The notes beneath the pieces are model-generated. The model had not been told where the DNA came from. It saw only the letters and a program-made list of their open reading frames with translations, and searched no databases. A program made the translations under genes and the position numbers. From Margaritispora aquatica (lineage: Eukaryota > Ascomycota > Leotiomycetes > Helotiales > Discinellaceae), in assembly GCA_007644065.1 (NCBI GenBank), contig VJWN01000009.1, positions 744,001-808,000 of the forward strand: a stretch of 64,000 bases of DNA. The letters are read 5' to 3'. Numbering within the stretch: the stretch's first letter is position 1; each line of letters opens with the position of its first letter. Below are positions 1-12,411 of the stretch, piece by piece.

Positions 1-1295
1 TCATCCAACCACCCCATGGCGTCAAATCACTATTTTACTCATCATCAGATTCTGAGCACACCAGAATCAGAAAGAACTTCTCACATGCTTTCTCAGATAA
101 GGGCATGAGAGAACAGGAGCCTATTGTCTTGAAGTACATCGACCACTTAATCTTACGTTTACGTGATCGTGCTGGAAAGCCTGTGGATATGACCAAATGG
201 TACAATTTCACGACATTCGATACGATTGGCGACCTTACTCTTGGCGAATCTTTTCATTGCTTGGATACAGCCACTTTGCACGTAAGTCTACCCGGACATC
301 AAGATATCTCTGCCATCCTGCTAATACTCTGCAGGCATGGATAGCTATGATTTTTGATTGGGTTGCGGGTGCTGCTGCTATGGGCTGCCTAAAAAGATTC
401 CAACCTCTGGGACACATTCTGACCTGGATCATACCTCAGAAATTAAAAGACGCAGAGAGCGAGCACCGCAACCAAAGCCGCATGTGGCTCCAGAAACGAC
501 TGACAAGCAAAGCACCTCGTCAAGACTTGTAAGCCTACATTCACTCTTACGCCAAAGACTACTTATTCTCTAACAAAACCAAGCCTCTCGCATGTAATCC
601 CAAACATGGGAACACCTACCGGTCTCACAGAACCAGAGCTGCTTGAATGCGTTCGTGTTCTCATTGGTGCAGGATCAGAAACAACAGCTACCACTCTCTC
701 AGCAGCAACCTACTTCCTCCTCGCCAATCCCTCCACCTTCGCGATTCTCAAGTCTGAAATCCTCTCCTCCTTCACCTCTTCGACAGATATCAACATGGCT
801 AATCTCAACAACCTCAAACTCCCCTACCTCTTGGCTGTTATCAACGAAACCCTGCGTTGCTTTCCTCCAGTACCAGGTAGCGTTCCACGCCTCACCCCTC
901 CCGAAGGACACATGATCTCGGGACTCTTCATCCCCGGTAACACGGTCGTCGCTCCACATCCTTATTCATCTTTTCACTCACCGCGTAATTTCACCCGTCC
1001 CGAGGATTTCTGCCCTGAAAGATGGTTGTCCCCTACGCCAGAGGAATTCAGGAATGATAATAGAGCTGTAGTGCAGCCGTTTGGGATAGGGCCGAGGAAT
1101 TGCCTGGGCAAGAATTTGGCATATATGGAGATACGCCTTATTCTTGCGAGGTTGGTGTGGGAGTTCGATTTTCAGCTTGAGGAGGAGTCTATGGGGTGGG
1201 TGAAAGGCATGAAGATTCATGGGTTATGGAAGAAGCCTGCTCTGATGGTTAGGATAACACCCAGGGGTGGGTTGAGTGATGATAGTGTTCCTTGA
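1..1295 (+). CDS. cytochrome P450, 3' part (5' end outside window)
   Basis: Heme-thiolate monooxygenase, presumably ER-anchored by an N-terminus that lies before the window. The frame is already open at base 3, and the upstream residues (HTRIRKNFSHAFSDK) are typical of the P450 helix-C region, so the gene is cut by the window edge. I place exons at 3-281, 335-528 and 584-1295; introns start GTAAGT and GTAAGC, and the second has a CTAAC branch point. Seen in order: I-helix AGSETTATT, K-helix ExxR (NETLRC), the FCPERW segment, and the heme-binding loop FGIGPRNCLGKNLA with all key residues. Nothing suggests it is broken. The overall style fits fungal secondary-metabolism P450s, but the substrate cannot be told. 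No obvious partner gene lies next to it inside the window. Confidence 0.9.
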
Positions 1296-3019
1296 TTTTT
1301 GTCGCTGAGGCTTTCCTCTGTGTCATTCTGTTTAGTTTATTTTATCCCATGGTTGTGATAGTGCATCATGTTGCTGTAAGTATTGAAATATATCGGAGTC
1401 TCTATTTAGAGTTGTGATGATCGAGTGATCTCGCAATTGCTTGCGATGTTTACGTAGGCTCGCCTTAACGCGAATGCCGTCTAGATGGTATCATCTCATG
1501 GATAAATAGGTTGGCATAGCAGAACAAAACCCTGCAAAGCAGCAAGCTCTGAACAAGGCTGCCATAGTGTTCACATAGAGATAGATATCGAAGATATGCA
1601 TGTTCGTCATTCTCCGAGACGACAGTTTCCAAGTACACGAATTGTTCATAGTACGCGATGATCTCCGATGATCTTGGTTTGTCGTGTTGCTTTGTAGCGC
1701 GCTGCTTGATTGTAATGGCACTCCTAATGGTGAGGAAATTCCAGCGCATATTTCTTTCTAAGTGAAATCGTTGCACAGAAGGTAGCCACTCCGTTTGATC
1801 TCTTGAGCCTAATTCTTCGAACTCAATTACAGCAGCTGGAAGCTCTGATACTGAGATTTGCGTTTTCTTGTCGTCGTCAGACTCGTTATGCTGCTCTAGC
1901 GCAGCACTTCTAGTCTCAGATGGGGTGTAGGAGATTGTAGTCTATGCATCGGAGCCTGCAAAGAGGTTGGAAGTATCTTTCTGGAAAGGGTAGCAGGTAG
2001 AGACCAGAAAGAGCTCGCCATATTCCGAAATTATGATAATTCGTTGAATGCAAGGTGGGTCAGTTATTGCGAAGTAATTATTGCAGTGCCGACGCTCACT
2101 TTTTCGAGATTGGAAGATAAGGTTGCAAAGATAGTGAAGGCCCAATATATATATATATGCAAGTATAAAACTGTTACAATCATAGAAACTTGCGTCTTTT
2201 TGCAATCATAAGCCTAACTCGTTGCAGCTTTATCTGCAACAAAATTCATTGATGAAATATTCGGTATGGCTAGGATTCACGACATCAGAGTTAGAAGAGG
2301 ACGGAAACAATATCATCAATCCTAGATTTTTCTCTTTCATTTCCCATTGATTTTTAATGCTTCATACAAATCATTCAGGTCAACACAGTCAGAACCTGGA
2401 GGTTACATAGATATGTATTTCGCTTAATCTGTGAAGCTCGCTTAAAAAGGGGCGCTGGATTTGCATGAAGTGATGGATGATGCAGATCTCCATCCAACCT
2501 CATCACGAAACTTGAATGTATGTTCTTAAAAGGAAAGAAACGATTAAGTCGGTAGCAGAGAATACTGATTCTACTACCGCAAAGGCTCCTACCTAAAACC
2601 CAAATAAACCAGTCCATCACATCACATCAAATGAAGAGAAACAAAGACGACACCTAGTAAATCTGAGTCATGATATTCAATTTCCGCGTGCTAATTTACT
2701 TTTCACATCATGATCATTAGTCATAAAACCTCATTCACCCAGCCAGCCATAAGAAACACCATTCATCCCCGTGCCGTCAACATCACTATCACCGCACAAC
2801 CACATCCACACATTCCAATTAAACACCTTCAACACCCTCGAACCCCAACACCATCAATCAAGAACAAGGAAACCAGACAGCACGCCGTAACCGATAAAAA
2901 GAAAAAACTTCCAGCCTCATATCCAGTCATACAACAATCTTGTCCAACTTATCCACAGCATAGGGTAATGCTAATCCAAACCCGTAATCACATTCTATGT
3001 TTATGTGCAAAACTCCCAC
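1296..3019. other. intergenic, no supported gene
   Basis: About 1.7 kb between the P450 and the convergent formin-like gene. Only short unrelated open frames occur, and none shows a recognisable domain or a plausible splice partner. A short AT tract lies near 2145-2157. It contains both 3' untranslated regions and nothing else I can name. Confidence 0.6.
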
Positions 3020-5731
3020 TCACAACCAAGCGTCGTGAGAAACAATCTTTCTCTCTCCACCACCACCACCACCACCACCACCCAAGAAATCCATCTTCAT
3101 ATCAATTTTCGGAGGCTCGACATCCGGTAAGGGTTTACTGACAGCTTTCCGCACAGGACTTCTCTTCGCATCGACAGAGGGCCCACAACGCACATCTCCC
3201 GTGCTCCAACCATCTTCAACAGCTGCAGCGACCCAGCATCTCAATCCGGCATGAACACCACCGTAGAATTTTTCCTTGCATAGACGCAAGGTACTGCCCA
3301 TGCACTTCTCCCATCCTGACACGAGCATTTGTTCGCGCAGAGTGTTGCGCTCTTCTCTGGTGGGGAGACATGATAATATGCCATTGACAATGTCGAGGTG
3401 GGATGCGAGATAGTTAGTCGCATCCCATTCCACACCACCAACGTATGGAGCTGCTGGAACCGGAGGTCGCTCTTTGGGGAAATGCTTGGCCATGTATTGA
3501 TGATGGGGGTTCGAAGCATCAAAGCTGCTTGACGAGATCGTGGAGCTGTTGGCATCGTAATCATCAATATCTTGGTGACCTTTACCTGGAAGTGCGATAA
3601 CATTAAGGTTGTGAAGGAAAATCCAAAAAACCTCCTTAGTGACATTGGTTACCTCTTTGCACCAAGTCGTATAAGGCCTTGGTCGTCTCATCTCCAAAAC
3701 AAACCCAACAGGTCGTTGTGACTCGCTTGGTTCAGGATTTTTCAAGTAAGACAATAGAACTTTCGCTCGGTGTGTTCTTTCCGAGATAGGAGCTGCTTTG
3801 AGATATGCAAACAATAACCATGTAATGATATTTCGAGTTGTGAATTCGCTAGGTCCTTTCTTCTCCTCGTCGAAAATCATATGCAAAAGCGCTGGAAACA
3901 GAGTGTGGTGGATATCCTCGAGATTTTTGAGGGCGAGTGCAGTTGTCGAGAGTGCTTTGAGACAAAGCAAGACTTCATGAAGTAAAGCATCTTCATGCTC
4001 CTCCCTAGGAAACTGTCAGCATAATTTTAATAAACATCTCAGAGCTACCTACCTCCACTCCACTTCCATTGTTCGATGCAACAAGTCAACGATTTCTTTC
4101 ATTCCACCTTGTCTGATGAAATCGTCGGTCCATGCTACGGTCTCATTGCGAAGTAGAAGTCTCAGCTTGTGCAAGCGACCAACTTCGACTAGTTCTGGTT
4201 TCGTCACCTTCCTCAAATATGATACAAAATCATCTGGACATTGACCTTTAGCCTTAGCGATGAGAGTCTGCGCGACCGAGCTGGCATTGGTCATTGATTT
4301 TGCGCCTCCACTGAGAGTCTCAGTAGACTTTGTTCGGGAATGCTTGCTAACAAATCCCTCTGGCTTGTTCTTCTTAGTTGGCGATGGCGGCTCTTTTGGC
4401 TCTTTTGGCTCTTTGCTGCTCGCTCGTGACAAGGTAAACGTTCGGCTCCGAGGTCGTTTAGGCTTGACGACTGGCACTTCCTCAGCCCTTTCAATAGCAT
4501 CAGCACTTGAGTCGCTATTGTCGGTCTTCGGCCTGCCATTCTTCGCAGCAGCTATCTCTGCCCAGTCCTGTCGAACAAAATCCTTCTTCATTGACATGGC
4601 AAGACTTCGCATCTTTCCACGTTGATGCTCTGGAATATTCCGCCTATCCAACATTGCCTCAAACTCTTTGTCCACATCTTTATCATTCAGTACAGATCCA
4701 GTCTCAGTCTCCGGTGCCTTAGGTGCCCTCGATCCAAAAGCCGAGACAGCTGCAAGTACCCGTTGACCTCTATTCGGAGCAGTTTTCTCTGACTTTTCCG
4801 ATTTGTTGGATTTTTCAGATGTTGTAGACTTATCCGTCGAATTCCTGTCAAAGCTTGGGCGTTTTGTACCTGATACTCTTCTCATGAGCTCAGCACTGTG
4901 TCTCGACCCGTTACTAACCCGTCTAGCAATATCCTGTACACTGAAACTGCTTGGGAGGTATGTTGACTTTGGTCTTTGCGAGCCGTTGTCACGTCTGGTA
5001 AGAGAAGGTTGACTTCCTTCCAATTGGAAAAAGTCTCGTTGGCCAGATATTGGATGTCCTCCTGGTGTGTATAGATCTCTGTCGTCTTCCAAGAACTTTC
5101 CTCCTAACGGTTGTTTCGTGAAGTACTCACTCGAGAATTGGGCATAAATGGGCGGTGGACGAGTAGAAATAGCAGGCGACAATTCAGTTGGACTCTGGTT
5201 CTCCTTATTTTTCTGGGACCGAGCTTCTTCCTCCTCCGCCTGCTTTCGCAGATTCTTGGCCGACTTGGGACGAGAGAGTAGTGATGCAAGATTCGTAGAT
5301 GATTTCGTCTTCTTTGGTTTTGGAGCTTTGGGTTCTTTCGTCTTCGAAGGTTTGTCTGCGTCCCTGCCTGCTAAAGACTTTAGAGATATGGAACTCATTG
5401 TCTTCTTGTGCAGCGACTTGGGTGCGGGCCCAGGCTCTACGGTACCTGTGTTGGCTCGATTTCCATCTTTCGATTTCTTTGGCGATGACTGTGGTGGACT
5501 CTGGTGATTGTTGTGAAGCTCCCCCAAGGCCCGGGAATGAGGATGATCTCGCGGAAGAAAAGGCATGTCTTCGTATACTGGCGAGGCAACAAACTCATTG
5601 TTCGATGGGAGGGTTGTCCCAGTTGATGGATTCCGCTTGTGCATAAAAGAAGAGATTGATAACACAGTCGATTTGGCGCGACGATGCGAGCCTTCTGGTA
5701 CTGAATGCTGCGAAATCATATTGAATAGCAA
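3020..5731 (-). CDS. formin-type GBD/FH3 domain protein without FH2
   Basis: Two exons, 5731-4053 and 4004-3020, joined by a GTAGGTAG...CCTAG intron in phase 2; product about 887 aa. Residues 1 to about 370 are low-complexity, rich in Ser, Lys and Pro, and contain the tract KSEKSEK. From about residue 390 to 760 it resembles the GTPase-binding/FH3 (armadillo-like) half of diaphanous-related formins: the segments RRNIPEHQRGKMRSLAM, DFVSYLRKVT, LHKLRLLLRNETVAW and HEDALLHEVLLCLKAL read like that fold, and the splice junction falls inside the last conserved block. The FH1 proline region and the actin-binding FH2 domain are absent, so it could bind a Rho-type GTPase but not nucleate actin by itself. 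The C-terminus carries nine glycines in a row, encoded by a CAC/GTG triplet repeat. Role in polarity or septation is inferred from the family. Confidence 0.85.
3057..3083. repeat. (CCA)n microsatellite inside the formin-like gene
   Basis: A perfect trinucleotide run that encodes the nine-glycine tract near the C-terminus of the minus-strand GBD/FH3 protein. Triplet slippage here would change the glycine count without breaking the frame. Confidence 0.85.
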
Positions 5732-8477
5732 TCGGCGTTATAAAAAATTGTCGATTGTAAAGCTGATGTTCCTTCATAATGAAGCATTTCTTTGGATACC
5801 GCTTGATTTGTTGTGGCGGGGTTGCCACGGCGACGAGGGGTCTTGTGCCCCACAACGAAGCATTGGCTCGTGATGTCCTCAGGGGTCATGCCTCTGCTCC
5901 TTTTACCATTTCAATATGTCACCATCTATAAGATCATCATATCTGCCAATCATAAGCTTCAATTGAGTTTGCTCGACTTTGCAAAAGAAATTCACGCCCA
6001 ATGAGGACTCAAGTCAACTTGGAGGTAGGAGAAGTGTCACGGCAACCACGGAAATGTTATTGACTGTTTATAACTGAAGAAATGATATTTGGAAAACAAT
6101 CATATCGATTTCAATAAGGGAACTGGTTGGATCAAATTATACCTGGAGCCAAAGCAATCAAAAGTAAGAGCTACGGGCAGATACAAATGTTGTTATGTAG
6201 AATCAAGTCTTCAAGTCATCTATGCTCTAGATCTACCACTCATGAATGGCTTCGTTCACAACTGGAAAACTCTTTAAACAATTTTCAGAACTGCTTGCAA
6301 CTCAATCTCTTGCTACCCGGCTGGCAGTGCAACGAATTTTGTCAACGGGGTACGTAATCCATATCAGATATCCTGAAGTGAAGCCAACAGGCTATCTTGA
6401 ATAAAAACAAGCATCCAAATTTCACTCAAGTAAGCTCCATGACTACTTTAAACGTGTAGCATAGGTGGGGGTTTGTCGCTATCACAGCTTCATTTGTTTA
6501 CTAACAAGTATATGTACACCGCTATAGTCAAGTCCCAAATCATGACTTCTTTGGCAAGGACAAAGTCAGAATAACATGCACGAGCAGACTACAATACTGC
6601 GGACACTGATTAGCTCTTTAGTGTAGTTTCTTCTAACTATTACCAGGATCGAAAAATAAAACCTGGGCATTTTTCAAAATCGAGTATAAATCGCAAATTA
6701 CTTAACATCTACATTCTTGCTTGAATGAAAAGCGCATTGTCAACAATTGATTATCGTTAGACCCACACCACTGCCATCTCTCATCAGATGCTACTCAGCT
6801 CGCTTACACACATAACCTGCCTAACTCAAATCCTTCAACAGAAGTTCAACCTTTCTGCCCTGGTTAACCGCCAGGAATGGCTCAAGCCGAAGCAATCAAA
6901 TCCTCGTCTCCAATATGGTCACGACACTTCACATGAGTACCCGTTTTCGACGGTCCCAGTCATGGCGATGAGCAGTCTTACAGCGACAAAAACTGTCTTA
7001 TATACCCTGGCCACCTACTTCTCCTCCCGCTTTCAAGCCCAATCTTTATTCACTTCAATCGCTAACACTATCTGGCTCGAAACCTCCTCACTAAACAACC
7101 AGAACTGGATATCAAAGTAAAAGATCTAAGCTATCAATATCTCACAAGTATAATAACCAGAACTTCATCATGGCCCATTTTTCCACAACAGATAACATAA
7201 AAGATAGGTTTATCAAGGCCAATCAAATGGCGGAGTTCGAAAACCTTGGCAGACTTCTAGCTCACATCACTCCTATCTGTGTTGTTATAGCTACTTGGAG
7301 CCTCGAGTTTGAAAGGCATGTACCATTATATATGTCTCTTCAGTGATGAGCAATCAAAAGTAACAACTGCGAACATAAGCATTTTTGGCACAGGGAGATG
7401 AAATTGCTCGATAGCAACAATGTTAACCGAAAGATCGACAGCAGCGACAAAACTCCCAAGTTACTCAAAACTCGATAAAGTGAATCATTAGCATCAGCAA
7501 CAACTACAACATCTTGGATGGAAATTAAAGGTTATCTTGTGGCATGGCTGCATTGTCGCGAGTGCTAATCGAGAGAGAAATGGCGAAGGTGGGTGGGTGA
7601 CTTGGTGATACTAGCAAAATTGTAATGAATTGACAGCAACAGTTGGAAGGATGTTCACGCTGTACGTTACTGTCACCATATCACCCCGCCATCTCCAATT
7701 TCGCTCTCATCACAAATAGATCCCTCCTTGCCACACACACACACACACATATGTACAAATATACCCTCGCGCCAAATTCCCAGATCAAGTAACCCCCTCT
7801 TAGACGAATTCCCTCCCCATCCATAAAACAACAACCCACCCACAATTGAATCCACAAGACCGCCCTAGAATTCAACAGTCGATGCTCATGATCTTGACGG
7901 TCCAAAACTCGCAATCAATGTCGTTTTATTTATACCACGCATCACCTCGCATGAGAGACCGTAGTATATCCCCAAAGACCTCTACACCTCTACATAAGAC
8001 GTCTGTAAACGGTCGAGTCAATGTCTGTCTTGTAAACACTGCTCGGATTCCCACCTCAACTTCAACTTGAGCTCACCTTACTGTATTTCACATCCTCTTC
8101 GCCTTCACCTCCACCACCACCGCCTTACTAGAATTTCTCCTTGCGATGCTCACGCAATTGTAAGATTAACAATCTAATGTAATTTGATCATCAACTTTAC
8201 ATTCATAAATCACATCACTCACCCTGTCCTCCCTAACTCGTACCGTGATACAGAACTTCACGCTCAAGCCTCCCTTTATTCGATTTGATCTTGAATTATC
8301 TGATATCAGAACACGTTTGCATCGTGATAAGCGCGATCTCGATGGGTTCAGTGGTTTAACAACCACACCATCACACGACATCAGTACTTACAACGCAACC
8401 AGAAGTGGCACTTGTTATATATTCATTAGACAACATTATCTTCGTTTTTTATACTATCCATCATCCTAGGTATCCAT
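5732..8477. other. long intergenic region, no supported gene
   Basis: About 2.7 kb upstream of the formin-like gene and downstream of the Zn2Cys6 gene. Open frames such as 6788-7120 (110 codons) have no domain, no conserved-looking segment and no convincing intron partners. A (CA)n tract lies near 7734-7749. Otherwise nothing recognised. Confidence 0.55.
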
Positions 8478-10526
8478 TCATCCAAAAACAATACTAAACC
8501 CCCTATCCCCACAGATACCCCGCCAATCGACTTCCTCCTCACCCTCATCGCCCCTCCTCCAAACCTCCCTCACAATCTCCCAACTCCGCATAATATTATG
8601 CATGCCCTGCCTCCTCTCGATGCCACCAAACGCACTCGTAGCGAGCTCCCTATCCTCCTCTGTGACCGCTTCGCACGCAGACACGAACAGCGGCCACAGC
8701 AGCGCGGACATTGGCCCGTCATGGCAGCGCTCGGCTTGTTTGACGACGTTGTCACATGCTTGGAGGGACAGGCGCGTGTGTTTCTGGATGAGTGAGTGAG
8801 TCCGCGGATGTGACCGGATAATGCGGTAGAGGTAGATGAAGGCAGAGTGGCGGTAGGCCTCAGCGTTGTTGAGGATGCTTTGTATTCGGGAGTCGGTGAT
8901 TGATTCGGTGATGGCGTCGTCAAGCTCTTCTGCCTCGCTTGAATCCGAATCTGGCGAGGGATTGGTTGTGAATGTTGGCGTCCAGCTGTTTAGTGCAAGC
9001 TCGATGGCTTGAGATGTGTTTTCTAGCTCAGTTCGGATGACTGTTGCTTTGCTTGTTTGGCCTGCTGCGATGGCGACGTCGAGGGATGTTTTGTAGGATA
9101 GGAGATGCGATAATCGGTGGATAATGGGCCATAAATCTGTTGAGAGACCCAAGAGGGTGTCGACAGAATTCAAAGGTTTTGAAAGACTACCTGGCTCTGG
9201 TAACGGGAACGGGGTGGCGATGGGTGGCGTATTTGTATGAGGTGAAGTACCCAGTGAAAGAGCAGCAATCACATCGTAAAACCGGAATGCCTGTTTTGGT
9301 TAGCATTGAAATGCACTGCGTGAAATCAAGATACTCACTCGTTCCAAAAATATCGTTGTTGGGGTTGTTATTTGAGGTCCAGTCCTCATTAAGGTCATGG
9401 CTCCTTTAAGGTGTTCATTTACAATATTCGAGCTCCCTCGTTGGACGAGCTTCAACGAAGTTAATGAATTATATTTTCATCCTCAATGGCAGAGAACACT
9501 TACCACTTCATAATACACAAGTAACATTATAGCACCAAGGATTTCGTCTCTATTCGTTTCGTTGTTTTGCTCAATAAGAATGGCTAGCCCTTGTAGGGCT
9601 CTATTGTGGAAATCGAGAGATTTCTCAGGTATTGCAACTCCCCTATATTCAAGATGTGCACTTGACAGGGCGAACATTGCGTTCATCACTGGCGTACAGC
9701 TATGTGATAATGGCAATACCAACTGTCTGAAGGGATTTCCTGTGTCTTCTTTGAATACGATGAGATGAGAAAGCACATTGCAAAAATGATCAACTAATCT
9801 ACGTTGGCTTTTGGTGCTTGTGAACTCTGCAAAAATGGGCGCATTGAATTCTAGAAGAGGCGATAGTAGTGGTGAAGGTGCGATCATCGCAAGATCCGGG
9901 TTATGGCCTCGCGAGGCGACCATTGCCATGGGAGCTGATGGTGAGGCATTTGGCAGTATGACTTCTTGGACTTCATTTTCCCTGCCAAACTCATACTCCC
10001 ATTCTCCTACAGAGCCATCCGATCCTGGGTAGAGATATGCGGTATTGAGGTCCCATTTATCGATCGAATCATCGAATCCATTATTGTCGTAGAGTAATTC
10101 CCCATGCTCAAAACGTCCAGGCCATCTGTCACTACAGAATATTGCCGATTCGTTGGATAGCGCAGACCCAGCGAAGGATGTCCGCCGCCTCTTTCTAGGT
10201 TTTGCTGCTTCGTATTTGCATGGCAGATCTCTCTCAGAACACCTGTCGCATTGTGGCCGTACTTCGTTACACTTCTTCTTCTGTTGGACTGTCAAAATCG
10301 GACTGTTCTATATCGACACTATTCGATTGTACCTTTTCTTTGCTTGGAATATGTTAGCTTCAGACTGCAGCATTAAAAGGACATCCACACTCACCAATTC
10401 AAACACCCTTCAACCCCACATTCATATTAGTATCCTGTTGCGTAGAATATCGATTGGCATATGCTCACCTGCTCTCGACCTTCGTTTTGGTGCTTTGGGG
10501 GCGGCGCGTTTGGTATATAGAAGCAT
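8478..10526 (-). CDS. Zn2Cys6 transcription factor with fungal-specific domain
   Basis: Nuclear DNA-binding regulator. My model has six exons: 10526-10469, 10407-10395 (13 nt), 10342-10333 (10 nt), 10280-9504, 9449-9339 and 9290-8478; all junctions are GT-AG, the phases close, and the product is about 593 aa. The joined first exons give a textbook zinc cluster: GCLNCKEKKKKCNEV then CDRC and a final PC, that is C-x2-C-x6-C-x6-C-x2-C-x6-C. A basic linker (RKRRR) follows. The rest (for example LSHLIVFKEDTGNPFRQLVLPLS and HLKGAMTLMRTGPQI) resembles the Fungal_trans_2 type regulatory domain. A single long frame from 10295 would miss the first two cysteines, which is why I chose the start at 10526. 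Targets are unknown; the nearest neighbours do not form an obvious pathway. Confidence 0.85.
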
Positions 10527-12411
10527 GATTGCAGAAGTTTCGTAGAATGATTGACTGCTCCAGGAGAGATTGACCACACCCAAGATTGTATTTGATGCAT
10601 TTTAGAAGCAGGCCGCCAACACGGCTGTCAAAAGAGGAGTTTAATGGGTTAGGGTTAGTTACGGCGAGGTTGGTGGAGACTTGGAGAGTGGAGAGGGAGA
10701 TCAGAGTGCTATTCCACTTAGGGGGCGTGGGCGTGGGCGGGGTACGCTGAAGATGCTAAGCAGGGTCATCTGGTGCTTGTCTCGAGCTTGTGAACACAGC
10801 TGACCAGACTGCACTGACCTGCCTCTGTCCTAGTGCCCTTTGTTCAAAGACTTTCGCCATATCCAAGGAGCTTCTTCCAGTCTTTCACCGATGCATCTGT
10901 TGGGATCTTTGGGATGGATAAATCATGAGGAATTTGGTTGTCGTATTATTCCATGTTCTAAGCATCCTTTGATTCCTTTGATTCGTCTCTCGGAATTTGT
11001 GCCGAGAACGTTGGAAGAAGTACCGGACTTTTTCCACTTGAAGTTCCTGGGGATATGCTCAAGTGATTGATACATGTAATAGTGGAATTCAGTCCGAGGA
11101 TATCTGTCTGACAAATTCCACATAATGGCTCATGTCTCGTGCTTCGGTATTCCTCTCCCTTGGTGCTCTTCAAGCTTCTTCAAAAGCAGTTCATGGAGAA
11201 ACTGATCACTAAATGACGATTTGCATCGATAACAAGGAGCAGAAATCCGGGGTAGATTGTATGGAGACGGGGGTAAATCTCTGCAATTCATCCTTTCCCT
11301 CCCTTGAACCCCCTCGTCGATACATCTGGATAAAGACCTGCATCAGCACTACAGCTGTCGTGCTACCACATGTGAAGAAAGCTTCCAACCGAACCTGAAG
11401 CTGAAGCTGCACACAGTAAAACTAGTTGTCCACCGTTAAATATGGGGTAGAACGGTGGAAGAAGATTCCATCCGGACTGATGGAGATATTCCAGAAATAA
11501 CGACAGGGACCTGAACCATGAACCCTCACCGCAATGCTTGACATATCTTCTATGCGCGCCAATCAGCAGCCAGGAGAGACATTAGATAATCTTCGAAGTT
11601 TTCGATATTTCCCTCTCTCAGCCCAACCCAGTCTGTACTCCGTAGCTCACTCTGCACTTTGTGACTGTCAAGCATCGGATCAGCTCAGCGTGAATGACTT
11701 CGCATAGGTATCTTGCCGTCTGTTGATCTGGAAGTTTCTACCATGCGCCACCACCTTCAACGCCGTCATTTGAAAAGTGCTTGAATCTGTGTCACAGAAA
11801 CCTCGAAAATGGTGTTTGATCCAACCAGAAGGCAGAAGGAGCCTGAATTGAGGATACATCCAGATAGCTACTTCCCATGAGAAGAGAAGCAAATTGTGGA
11901 TGCGCAACAAAGGAATTGAGAGAATGCAAGGAGAATTGCATCGCAATGTAAGGTACGGTGGCAACAAAGATTGTGCAGGACTGCAACTGAAATGAAAACA
12001 GGAACGAGAAAGAATGACCCAGATGACACAACAGAGATGGAAACGAAGAGAGAAGAATTCCATTTTGATGACATAAAGCGATCTCCAGGTTCTGCCTCCA
12101 TTGCAATCAACTTCGAGCAATCGATCCATCAATTCGTCAATCACATGAGTTCGTGTTTTCGCGTTCGGTGAGGGAAGGGTTCTCTTCGCGTCACACCAAA
12201 TCAGTCTCGCCTGGGCATTGGCACTAAGAGAGCAAGTGTTCGGTAGCATACCCATGCCTTAGGTGATGACTTTCATTACAATAACGTCTTCGGAAACTGG
12301 ACTGCCACCACACTGTTTACTTTCTCTCTTTTCCCTTCCTTTCCTACCGGGTACCTATCTGGTTCGCCTATTTGTTTTCCTCGGAGACATCCAAACGAGC
12401 AGGGTGACACG
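10527..12411. other. intergenic, no supported gene
   Basis: About 1.9 kb between the divergent Zn2Cys6 gene and the J-domain relic. The longest frame, 12255-11680 on the minus strand (191 codons), shows no domain and odd composition, and I do not support it. Promoters of both flanking genes must lie here. Confidence 0.5.

Noticed and set aside
4260..5507. several 100-120 codon plus-strand frames over the formin-like gene
   Set aside because: They lie fully inside the coding exon on the other strand and show no independent conservation.
6788..7120. 110-codon plus-strand frame in the long intergenic gap
   Set aside because: No recognisable segment and no signal peptide despite a mildly hydrophobic start.
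11680..12255. 191-codon minus-strand open frame
   Set aside because: No domain, odd composition, no splice partner, and it overlaps the likely promoter of the J-domain locus.
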